Origin: Flavobacteriales bacterium
Lineage (GTDB): Bacteria > Bacteroidota > Bacteroidia > Flavobacteriales_D > Sanyastnellaceae
Reading direction: 5' to 3'
DNA: 5,510 bases
Assembly (NCBI GenBank): GCA_015660615.1
Contig: DQKQ01000064.1
Location: 1-5,510 of the forward strand
The notes under the pieces are model-generated. The model had not been told where the DNA came from, ran no database searches, and was given only the letters and a program-made list of their open reading frames with translations. This document shows positions 1 to 5,510 of the stretch, one piece after another. The stretch's first letter is position 1. Every line of letters starts with the position of its first letter. Position numbers and translations under genes: made by a program.

Positions 1-538
1 TAAGAACTTCCAAATTCTCAATAGTAACTTGTGAATTGCCCATCTGACCACCCATTCGCATTCCTTTGAATACACGTGCTGGATAAGAAGCTGCTCCAAT
101 TGAACCAGGTGCACGTAGACGGTTATGTTGACCGTGTGTAGCCTGACCAACTCCAGCAAAACCATGACGTTTAACAACGCCTTGGAAACCTTTACCTTTT
201 GAAGTTCCAATTACACTTACAAATTCTCCTTCGTTAAAAACGTCCTCAACTTTTAATGTATCTCCCAATTGGAAGTCATTATCGAAGTTCTTAAATTCAA
301 CGAGGTTACGCTTTGGTGAAACTCCAGCGCGTTTAAAGTGACCTTGCATAGCTTTTGATGTGCTCTTTTCAGTGCGCTCACCAAAGCCGAGTTGAATAGC
401 TGCATAACCATCCTTCTCTAGGGTACGTACTTGCGTTACAACGCAAGGACCTACTTCTATCACTGTGCATGGGATATTCTTCCCAGAGGCACCGTAGATG
501 CTGGTCATTCCTACTTTTTTCCCTATTAGTCCATGCAT
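1..538 (-). CDS. rplC: 50S ribosomal protein L3, C-terminus cut off by window edge
   Basis: L3 binds 23S rRNA early in assembly of the large ribosomal subunit, and its long loop reaches towards the peptidyl-transferase centre. The window shows 179 codons read from the ATG at 538. The N-terminus MHGLIGKKVGMTS is the standard L3 opening, and the family signature is visible at about residues 111-148 (GTSKGKGFQG, then KRHGF, then HGQHNR.RAPGSIG). GGQMGN at 163-168 contains Gln165, the counterpart of the glutamine that PrmB methylates in E. coli L3; whether it is modified here is unknown. Bacterial L3 is usually about 205-210 residues, so roughly 25-30 residues are missing beyond base 1. No frameshift is seen. 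The gene follows rpsJ by 38 bases in the same operon, as the second gene of the classical S10 cluster; rplD would be expected next, outside the window. Identity is certain; only the C-terminus is unseen. Confidence 0.97.
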   Translation of the reverse strand, partial: MHGLIGKKVGMTSIYGASGKNIPCTVIEVGPCVVTQVRTLEKDGYAAIQLGFGERTEKSTSKAMQGHFKRAGVSPKRNLVEFKNFDNDFQLGDTLKVEDVFNEGEFVSVIGTSKGKGFQGVVKRHGFAGVGQATHGQHNRLRAPGSIGAASYPARVFKGMRMGGQMGNSQVTIENLEVL

Positions 539-558
539 AATAGTTTGTTTTTATTCAA

Positions 559-573
559 TAGACAGAATGTCTA
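559..573 (-). repeat. Small perfect inverted repeat between rpsJ and rplC
   Basis: The bases TAGACA, GAA, TGTCTA form a 6-bp perfect stem with a 3-base loop. It lies wholly in the 38-base gap between the rpsJ stop and the rplC start, the widest gap within the operon here. In the minus-strand transcript the bases after the stem are A-rich rather than a run of U, so it does not look like an intrinsic terminator. It might act as a pause, processing or mRNA-stability element, or be chance; the sequence alone does not decide. The repeat itself is directly visible, its function is not. Confidence 0.45.
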
Positions 574-576
574 CTG

Positions 577-885
577 TTATACTTTAATTTCTACTTCAAC
601 TCCACTAGGCAACTCTAAACGCATCAAAGCATCAACGGTCTTCGAAGAAGAGCTATAGATGTCTATCAAACGTTTATAGTTGTTGAGCTCAAATTGTTCA
701 CGAGACTTCTTGTTCACGTGAGGTGAGCGAAGAACTGTGAAAATACGTTTGTGAGTAGGTAGCGGAATAGGTCCACTAATTACAGCACCGGTAGTCTTCA
801 CAGTTTTAACTATTTTCTCAGCCGATTTATCCACTAAATTGTGGTCATATGACTTGAGTTTGATACGTATTTTTTGTGTTGTCAT
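577..885 (-). CDS. rpsJ: 30S ribosomal protein S10 (NusE)
   Basis: S10 is a head protein of the small ribosomal subunit. Under the name NusE it also pairs with NusB in transcription antitermination and links RNA polymerase, through NusG, to the ribosome. The 102-residue product matches the usual S10 length of about 102-105. Visible family features are the basic N-terminal strand KIRIKLKSYDH (5-15), GPIPLPT (38-44), the extended-loop signature RSPHVNKKSREQFE (53-66), which inserts into 16S rRNA, and the closing strand LELPSGVEVEIKV. The ATG at 885 gives the expected start MTTQKIRIKLKSYDH. It lies only 12 bases after the fusA stop, with no Shine-Dalgarno sequence in front, as is usual in Bacteroidota. 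In E. coli rpsJ heads its own S10 operon and S10 has its own promoter; here it directly continues the str genes, so it is probably transcribed from the rpsL promoter. Confidence 0.98.
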   Translation of the reverse strand: MTTQKIRIKLKSYDHNLVDKSAEKIVKTVKTTGAVISGPIPLPTHKRIFTVLRSPHVNKKSREQFELNNYKRLIDIYSSSSKTVDALMRLELPSGVEVEIKV

Positions 886-897
886 AGTATTGCTAGA

Positions 898-2997
898 TTA
901 TCCTTGAGCTTCCTCAATAACTTTTTCTTGAATATTTTTCGGTGCCTCAGAGTAATGACTAAAAGACATAGCAGATGTTGCACGTCCAGAAGTTAAAGTT
1001 CTAAGATCCGTAACGTATCCGAACATCTCAGAGAGAGGAACCTTAGCGTTAATAACAGTCTTTCCAGAACGCTCATCAGTACCTTCGATAACAGCACGGC
1101 GCTTGTTGAGGTCACCTATACAATCACCCATATTAACTTCAGGTGTTACCACCTCAAGTTGCATCAACGGTTCTAGAATTTTAGGAGAACACTGCTTAAT
1201 AGAATTACGATAAGCAAATTTCGCTGCTTGTTCGAACGACAAAGCATCAGAGTCAACTGGATGGAAACTTCCATCAAGAAGTTCAACACGAAGGCTATCC
1301 ATTGGGAATCCAGCTAGTACACCGTTAATCATTGCCGTTTTGAATCCTTTCTCTACAGCAGGTATAAATTCCTTAGGAACGTTACCACCTTTAACTGAAC
1401 TCTTAAATTCAAGGCCTTCCTTTTCTTGATCAGTTGCTGGTCCAACTTTAACAACGATATCAGCAAATTTACCTCGTCCACCAGACTGCTTCTTATAAAT
1501 CTCACGATGTTGCGTCTCAGAAAATATTGCCTCTTTGTACGCAACACGAGGTTGACCTTCATTACATTCAACCTGAAATTCACGTTTCAGACGGTCGATG
1601 AGAACTTCTAAGTGAAGCTCACCCATTCCAGAGATAATGGTTTGGCCACTATCTTCATCTGTCTTAACTGTGAAAGTAGGATCCTCTTCAGAAAGCTTAG
1701 CTAGACCGTTAGACAATTTATCTAAATCAGCTTGAGACTTAGGCTCAATAGCGATACCAATTACTGGATCAGGGAAAGACATTGACTCAAGAACTATAGG
1801 TGAATCCATAGCACATAAAGTGTCTCCTGTACGTATATCTTTAAAACCAACTACAGCACCGATATCACCAGCCTCTAATAGCTCGACAGGGTTTTGTTTG
1901 TTTGAGTGCATCTGGAAGATACGAGAAATTCTCTCTTTCTTGTTAGATCGAGTATTCTTTACGTAAGTACCCGCTGGCAAAGTTCCAGAGTAAGCACGAA
2001 CAAAGCAAAGACGACCTACGAAAGGATCCGTTGCAATTTTAAATGCAAGTCCCGCGAAAGGCTCATCAGGATCAGGCATACGCTTGACCTCAATTTCCTC
2101 ATCATCAGGGTCAGTTCCTATAATCGCTCCTACATCATATGGAGAAGGTAAATAACGCATTACACCATCTAACAGAGTCTGAACACCTTTATTCTTGAAC
2201 GCTGATCCACACATTATTGGAGTAATGTCCATAGCGATTGTAGCTTTACGAATCGCTGCATGAATTTCTTCCTCAGTTAAGCTGTCTGGATCCTCGAAAT
2301 ACTTCTCTAAAATAGTGTCATCTTGTTCTGCAACAGATTCAATAAGTTTTTCTCGCCATTCTGAAACAGTCTCGAGTAGATCCTCAGGAACAGGAATCTC
2401 TTCCCAAGTCATACCCATATCATCCTCATTCCAAACAAAAGCTTTGTTCTGAACTAAATCTACAACTCCGCGGAAAGTTTCTTCTGCCCCAATTGGAACT
2501 TGAAGTGGAACTGGATTAGCACCTAACATTTCGCGAATCATATTAACTACATTGAAGAAGTCAGCACCAGATCGGTCCATCTTATTCACGAAACCAATAC
2601 GAGGAACGTTGTACTTGTCAGCGAGAGACCAATTCGTCTCAGACTGTGGCTCTACACCTGAAACAGCGCAGAAAAGACCAACAGCTCCATCAAGAACTCT
2701 TAAAGAGCGCTCAACTTCAACGGTAAAATCGACGTGACCAGGCGTGTCAATAATATTAATACGGTGTTCAATATCATTAAAAGTCCACATGCAGGTCGTA
2801 GCAGCAGAAGTTATGGTTATACCACGCTCTTGCTCTTGCTCCATCCAATCCATAGTAGCCGCACCATCGTGTACTTCCCCAATTTTGTGGGAAATACCGG
2901 TATAGTATAGTATGCGCTCCGTACATGTCGTTTTACCGGCATCAACGTGGGCCATAATGCCAATGTTCCTTGTTAGGTTGAGATCTCTCTTTGCCAT
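898..2997 (-). CDS. fusA: Translation elongation factor G (EF-G)
   Basis: EF-G is the cytosolic GTPase that moves tRNAs and mRNA through the ribosome after each peptide bond, and with RRF it splits post-termination ribosomes. The product has 699 residues, typical for bacterial EF-G (about 690-705). All GTPase motifs are intact: G1 AHVDAGKT (16-23), switch I RGITITSAATT (58-68), G3 DTPGH (84-88) with the catalytic His88, G4 NKMD (138-141), and G5 around GSAFKN (264-269). The beta-barrel domain II follows at roughly 300-400 and domain III at about 410-485. Domain IV includes GGRGKF (506-511), and its tip loop DGSFHPVDS carries His579, the counterpart of E. coli His583 that enters the decoding site. 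Domain V contains MFGYVTDLRTLTSGRA. The ATG at 2997 gives the expected MAKRDLNLTRNIG start. The gene sits 7 bases after rpsG and 12 before rpsJ. Full length and intact domains argue for the canonical translocase rather than a tetracycline-protection relative. Confidence 0.99.
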   Translation of the reverse strand: MAKRDLNLTRNIGIMAHVDAGKTTCTERILYYTGISHKIGEVHDGAATMDWMEQEQERGITITSAATTCMWTFNDIEHRINIIDTPGHVDFTVEVERSLRVLDGAVGLFCAVSGVEPQSETNWSLADKYNVPRIGFVNKMDRSGADFFNVVNMIREMLGANPVPLQVPIGAEETFRGVVDLVQNKAFVWNEDDMGMTWEEIPVPEDLLETVSEWREKLIESVAEQDDTILEKYFEDPDSLTEEEIHAAIRKATIAMDITPIMCGSAFKNKGVQTLLDGVMRYLPSPYDVGAIIGTDPDDEEIEVKRMPDPDEPFAGLAFKIATDPFVGRLCFVRAYSGTLPAGTYVKNTRSNKKERISRIFQMHSNKQNPVELLEAGDIGAVVGFKDIRTGDTLCAMDSPIVLESMSFPDPVIGIAIEPKSQADLDKLSNGLAKLSEEDPTFTVKTDEDSGQTIISGMGELHLEVLIDRLKREFQVECNEGQPRVAYKEAIFSETQHREIYKKQSGGRGKFADIVVKVGPATDQEKEGLEFKSSVKGGNVPKEFIPAVEKGFKTAMINGVLAGFPMDSLRVELLDGSFHPVDSDALSFEQAAKFAYRNSIKQCSPKILEPLMQLEVVTPEVNMGDCIGDLNKRRAVIEGTDERSGKTVINAKVPLSEMFGYVTDLRTLTSGRATSAMSFSHYSEAPKNIQEKVIEEAQG

Positions 2998-3004
2998 GAT
3001 AGTT

Positions 3005-3472
3005 TTAGAAACGGAAGTGAGCGAATGCTTTGTTGGCTTCAGCCATACGGTGAGTATCTTCTTTCTTTTTAAAAGTAGCCCCTTCTTCTTTAGATGCTGC
3101 GATAATTTCAGCAGCTAAACGATGAGACATTGATTTCTCATTACGCTTGCGAGCAAAACCAATTAGCCAATTCATAGCTAGACTGTTTTTACGGCTATCA
3201 CGAATAGGTGTTGGTATTTGGAATGTTGCTCCACCGACACGTCGGCTACGAACCTCAACTCCTGGAGTTACATTCACTAGTGCTTTCTTGAACAGCTCTA
3301 ATCCATCTTCACCTGACTTATCAGCTACTTTTTCAATTGCGCTGTAGAATATCTTGAATGCAGTACTCTTCTTTCCGTCCTTCATAAGACTGTTGACGAA
3401 AATCGTTACTTGAACATCTCCGAATATTGGATCCGGGAGGACGCGGTGCTTTTTAGCTACTTTCCTTCTCAT
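3005..3472 (-). CDS. rpsG: 30S ribosomal protein S7
   Basis: S7 is a primary binder of the 16S rRNA 3' major domain. It nucleates assembly of the small-subunit head and contacts E-site tRNA and mRNA. The 155-residue product matches the usual length of about 155-158. Family features are the basic N-terminal arm MRRKVAKKHR, LPDPIFGD (12-19), VNSLMKDGKKSTAF (26-39), and the signature NVTPGVEVRSRRVGGATFQIP (67-87), which includes the beta-hairpin that reaches towards the E site. It ends AFAHFRF, a form familiar from Bacteroidota. The ATG at 3472 lies 8 bases after the rpsL stop. In E. coli, S7 represses its own operon by binding a long rpsL-rpsG spacer; the 8-base gap here leaves no room for that structure, so that form of feedback is not expected at this site. 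Confidence 0.98.
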   Translation of the reverse strand: MRRKVAKKHRVLPDPIFGDVQVTIFVNSLMKDGKKSTAFKIFYSAIEKVADKSGEDGLELFKKALVNVTPGVEVRSRRVGGATFQIPTPIRDSRKNSLAMNWLIGFARKRNEKSMSHRLAAEIIAASKEEGATFKKKEDTHRMAEANKAFAHFRF

Positions 3473-3480
3473 AGTTCAGT

Positions 3481-3861
3481 TTATTTCTTCTTTTTAGCTC
3501 GTTTAGAACCGTATTTAGAGCGTCCTTGTGTACGACCATCTACTCCAGCGGTGTCAAGTGCACCACGTACAATGTGGTAACGAACACCAGGGAGATCTTT
3601 AACACGACCTCCACGAACAAGCACAATACTGTGCTCTTGAAGATTGTGGCCTTCTCCACCTATATAAGCATTAACCTCATTACCGTTAGTTAAACGGACA
3701 CGCGCAACCTTCCGCATAGCTGAGTTAGGCTTCTTAGGCGTCGTTGTATATACACGAACACATACACCACGTCTTTGTGGGCATGAGTCAAGTGCTGCGG
3801 ACTTGCTTGTCACCGGCTTTGTATACCGGCCCTTGCGTATTAGCTGCTGTATTGTAGGCAT
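3481..3861 (-). CDS. rpsL: 30S ribosomal protein S12
   Basis: S12 lies beside the decoding centre of the small subunit and tunes the accuracy of codon reading. The 126-residue product starts MPTIQQLIRKGR, the expected Bacteroidota N-terminus, and ends in a basic tail KRAKKKK. The first loop TTTPKKPNSAMRK (39-51) and the second loop GGRVKDLPGVRYH (84-96) are intact. Lys43 and Lys88, whose substitutions give streptomycin resistance in other bacteria, are both present, so nothing suggests that kind of resistance. Asp89 is the residue that RimO methylthiolates in E. coli. An in-frame ATG 75 bases upstream (3936) is rejected as start because the added 25 residues match no S12 N-terminus and because that ATG lies upstream of the predicted transcription start. 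This is the first gene of the operon. No Shine-Dalgarno sequence precedes it; the bases before the ATG are A/T-rich. Confidence 0.98.
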   Translation of the reverse strand: MPTIQQLIRKGRYTKPVTSKSAALDSCPQRRGVCVRVYTTTPKKPNSAMRKVARVRLTNGNEVNAYIGGEGHNLQEHSIVLVRGGRVKDLPGVRYHIVRGALDTAGVDGRTQGRSKYGSKRAKKKK

Positions 3862-3922
3862 ATTAGCTGATAACGTTTTATAATGGGCATAAAAATGATA
3901 TTCCCAAATTTTAATGGGGGTG

Positions 3923-3952
3923 CAAAAGTATGACATTACTTATAATTCTCAA
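3923..3952 (-). promoter_or_regulatory. Predicted Bacteroidota-type promoter of the rpsL-rpsG-fusA-rpsJ-rplC operon
   Basis: On the minus strand TACTTTTG (3930-3923) fits the Bacteroidota -7 element TAnnTTTG exactly. A TTG (3952-3950, part of TTGTTG) lies 19 bases upstream and fits the -33 element for the phylum's primary sigma factor. The transcript is expected to start a few bases downstream, near the CCCCC at 3920-3916, giving a leader of about 55 bases before the rpsL ATG. No other comparably good match is seen in the spacer on this strand. The motif is seen directly; its activity and the start point are inferred. Confidence 0.75.
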
Positions 3953-3999
3953 CAACTATCGGATGTTTTTTCCATCAAAATGATAAACCTAAGTTTGTA

Positions 4000-4029
4000 T
4001 TGAACTAAATACACTACGTCTTAACTTTG
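4000..4029 (+). promoter_or_regulatory. Predicted Bacteroidota-type promoter of the uvrD helicase gene
   Basis: TAACTTTG (4022-4029) is an exact match to the -7 element TAnnTTTG. TTG at 4000-4002 lies 19 bases upstream, the same spacing as in the opposing rpsL promoter. Transcription should begin about 4-7 bases after 4029, at or next to the GTG at 4034. The -7 element also contains the TAA (4022-4024) that closes the helicase reading frame upstream, so the protein cannot start further left. Activity is inferred, not shown. Confidence 0.7.
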
Positions 4030-4033
4030 CTTA

Positions 4034-5510
4034 GTGGATTTTTTAGACGAATTAAACAAGCCCCAAAGGGAAGCTGCTGAACACATTAATGGCCCCATGA
4101 TGGTCATAGCAGGCGCGGGGAGCGGCAAGACACGTGTGCTTACTTACCGAATTGCTCAATTGATGAGTAAAGGGGTTGATCCGTTTTATATTTTGGCCCT
4201 AACTTTTACAAATAAAGCGGCTAAAGAAATGAAGGAAAGGGTGGGTAGAGTTGTAGGGCATAATGAGGCTAGAAACCTAATGATGGGCACCTTTCACAGC
4301 GTTTTCGCAAGAATATTGCGGGTTGAGAGTGATCGAATTAATTATCCACATAACTTCACCATATACGATAGCCAGGATTCTAGAGCATTAATAAAAGACA
4401 TTATTAAAGGGCTCAAATTGGATGATAAGGAGTATAAAACTGCATCAGTTGCTAAACGTATTTCTGGAGCGAAAAACAATTTACTTAATTCAGAGGATTA
4501 TTTTAATCATGCCGAGATACAGGCTGAAGATAGGCAATCAGGCAAGCCATTTATATCAAAGATATTTAAGGTTTATGAAAATCGTTGCATGAGAGCAGGG
4601 GCGATGGATTTTGACGATCTGCTTTATAAAATGAATGTCTTACTGCGCGATTTCCCCGATTTACTAAATAAGTACCAACATAGATTTAAGTACATATTAG
4701 TAGACGAATATCAGGATACGAATTATGCGCAGTACCTTATAATAAAGCAGCTTGCTGCTGCGCATGAGAATATCTGTGTGGTGGGTGATGATGCGCAATC
4801 TATATATGGCTTTAGAGGTGCTAGTATTCAAAATATACTTAATTTCAAGAAAGACTATCCCGATACTAAGACCTATAAGTTAGAGCAAAATTACAGGTCG
4901 ACTAAGGTCATCGTGAATGCTGCTAACTCGGTTATTGCAGCTAATAAAGACCAAATAAAAAAAGATGTTTGGACTTCTAACTCCGAAGGAGAGAAAATAA
5001 AAATTCACAAGGCGGCCAGCGACAACTATGAAGGGCGATTCGTGGCAGATAGCATTTACGAAATGCGTGGAAGAGCCTGTTCAGATTACGGAGATTTTGC
5101 CATTTTATACAGGACGAATGCCCAATCAAGATCATTCGAGGAGAGCTTGAGGAAGATTAATATACCATACCGCATCTATGGCGGTCAGAGCTTTTATCAG
5201 AGAAAAGAAATAAAGGATTTAATTGCATATTTCAGGCTGACTGCAAATCCTAGAGATGACGAAGCACTTAGACGTATTATTAATTACCCAGCACGAGGAA
5301 TAGGAAATACTACATTAGATAAATTATTCGCAGAAGCTGGAAAAAGAGATATGGGGGTTTATGACCTAATGACATTAGGTGAACAGCCTGATACCATCAA
5401 GAAGGGGGCTTGGACAAAGATTCAGAATTTCACTGAAATGATGACTGGGTTTGCTGCGGAGTTATCTAGCTTAACTGCCCATGCTCTTGGGTTACAAATT
5501 GCAAAACGAA
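4034..5510 (+). CDS. uvrD: UvrD/PcrA-type 3'-5' DNA helicase, C-terminus cut off by window edge
   Basis: This is a superfamily 1A ATP-dependent helicase that tracks 3' to 5' on single-stranded DNA. Family members act in nucleotide excision repair, mismatch repair and clearing of RecA filaments or stalled polymerases. The window holds 492 in-frame codons. Visible motifs are the Q motif LNKPQREA (7-14), Walker A AGAGSGKT (26-33), Ia LALTFTNKAAKEM (54-66), Ib GTFHS (85-89), motif II with Walker B LVDEYQDTN (222-230), motif III GDDAQSIYGFRGA (251-263), motif IV LEQNYRS (283-289), and the start of domain 2A with LYRTNAQSR (358-366) and PYRIYGG (378-384). Motifs V and VI lie beyond the edge; relatives have about 750-780 residues. 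The start is taken as GTG at 4034: an in-frame stop is at 4022-4024, the next ATG falls after the Q motif, and the resulting (M)DFLDELNKPQREAA fits the family N-terminus. PcrA and UvrD names cannot be separated here. Rep is less likely, judging by the overall sequence. Confidence 0.95.
   Translation, partial: MDFLDELNKPQREAAEHINGPMMVIAGAGSGKTRVLTYRIAQLMSKGVDPFYILALTFTNKAAKEMKERVGRVVGHNEARNLMMGTFHSVFARILRVESDRINYPHNFTIYDSQDSRALIKDIIKGLKLDDKEYKTASVAKRISGAKNNLLNSEDYFNHAEIQAEDRQSGKPFISKIFKVYENRCMRAGAMDFDDLLYKMNVLLRDFPDLLNKYQHRFKYILVDEYQDTNYAQYLIIKQLAAAHENICVVGDDAQSIYGFRGASIQNILNFKKDYPDTKTYKLEQNYRSTKVIVNAANSVIAANKDQIKKDVWTSNSEGEKIKIHKAASDNYEGRFVADSIYEMRGRACSDYGDFAILYRTNAQSRSFEESLRKINIPYRIYGGQSFYQRKEIKDLIAYFRLTANPRDDEALRRIINYPARGIGNTTLDKLFAEAGKRDMGVYDLMTLGEQPDTIKKGAWTKIQNFTEMMTGFAAELSSLTAHALGLQIAKR

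Noticed and set aside
1353..1583. 76-codon minus-strand frame inside fusA
   Set aside because: It lies wholly within the fusA coding region on the same strand in another frame, and its composition (many Leu, Arg, Val) is typical of an out-of-frame reading. No domain is recognisable.
1426..1611. 61-codon plus-strand frame antisense to fusA
   Set aside because: Shadow of a strongly conserved gene; no promoter or recognisable protein feature.
1906..2151. 81-codon plus-strand frame antisense to fusA
   Set aside because: Basic, low-plausibility translation produced by the conserved EF-G frame on the other strand; no promoter seen in front.
2552..2737. 61-codon plus-strand frame antisense to the fusA GTPase domain
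   Set aside because: Overlaps the G-domain coding region, where amino-acid conservation explains the openness; no own signals.
2912..3118. 68-codon plus-strand frame across the fusA-rpsG junction
   Set aside because: Antisense to the start of fusA and the end of rpsG; the Phe/Ser-rich tail is the complement of Lys/Glu codons in S7.
3147..3347. 66-codon plus-strand frame antisense to rpsG
   Set aside because: Shadow of the S7 coding region, with no promoter or family resemblance.
3901..3920. CCCA...TGGG short inverted repeat near the predicted rpsL transcript start
   Set aside because: Only 4 bp of stem with an 8-base loop in an A/T-rich leader; too weak to call a regulatory structure or terminator.
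3862..4033. Possible terminator, riboswitch or small RNA in the divergent spacer
   Set aside because: The flanking genes diverge, so no terminator is needed. No strong stem followed by a T-run and no recognisable riboswitch core is visible; the two promoters account for the conspicuous motifs.
1..5510. Defence system, mobile element, CRISPR array or other novel system
   Set aside because: No direct-repeat array, transposase, integrase, terminal inverted repeats or unknown gene cluster is present. Every long reading frame belongs to a conserved housekeeping gene in an arrangement known from Bacteroidota.

Overview
The window is a piece of a Bacteroidota chromosome. It carries the start of the large ribosomal-protein gene cluster on the minus strand and, facing away from it, the first two thirds of a DNA-repair helicase gene on the plus strand. 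The assignment to Bacteroidota rests on four things. The protein sequences are of the type known from that phylum (EF-G beginning MAKRDLNLTRNIG, S12 beginning MPTIQQLIRKGR, S7 ending AFAHFRF). The gene order rpsL-rpsG-fusA-rpsJ-rplC has no tuf. Purine-rich Shine-Dalgarno sequences are absent in front of the genes. Two promoters match the phylum's own pattern (TTG, 19 bases, TAnnTTTG). Family or genus cannot be resolved by eye.

Layout, in the direction of minus-strand transcription: a promoter at 3952-3923, a short leader, rpsL (S12), rpsG (S7), fusA (elongation factor G), rpsJ (S10) and rplC (L3, cut by the left edge of the window). The gaps between genes are 8, 7, 12 and 38 bases, so this is one transcription unit in which the str operon runs straight into the S10 operon. 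The only notable structure between genes is a small perfect hairpin between rpsJ and rplC.

From 3862 to 4033 lies a 172-base divergent intergenic region with one promoter for each direction. The right-hand promoter sits so close to the helicase start codon that the helicase mRNA is expected to have almost no leader, and translation probably begins at a GTG. The helicase (UvrD/PcrA family, superfamily 1A) fills 4034 to the right edge, in frame throughout, with motifs Q, I, Ia, Ib, II, III and IV present and the C-terminal motifs V and VI beyond the window.

The five left-hand genes all serve translation: two decoding-centre proteins of the small subunit, the translocase, the transcription-linked S10, and the early-assembly large-subunit protein L3. 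The helicase belongs to DNA repair and replication, and its position next to the operon implies no functional link. I found no mobile element, CRISPR array, RNA gene or novel system. The points worth a second look are small regulatory ones in the spacers.
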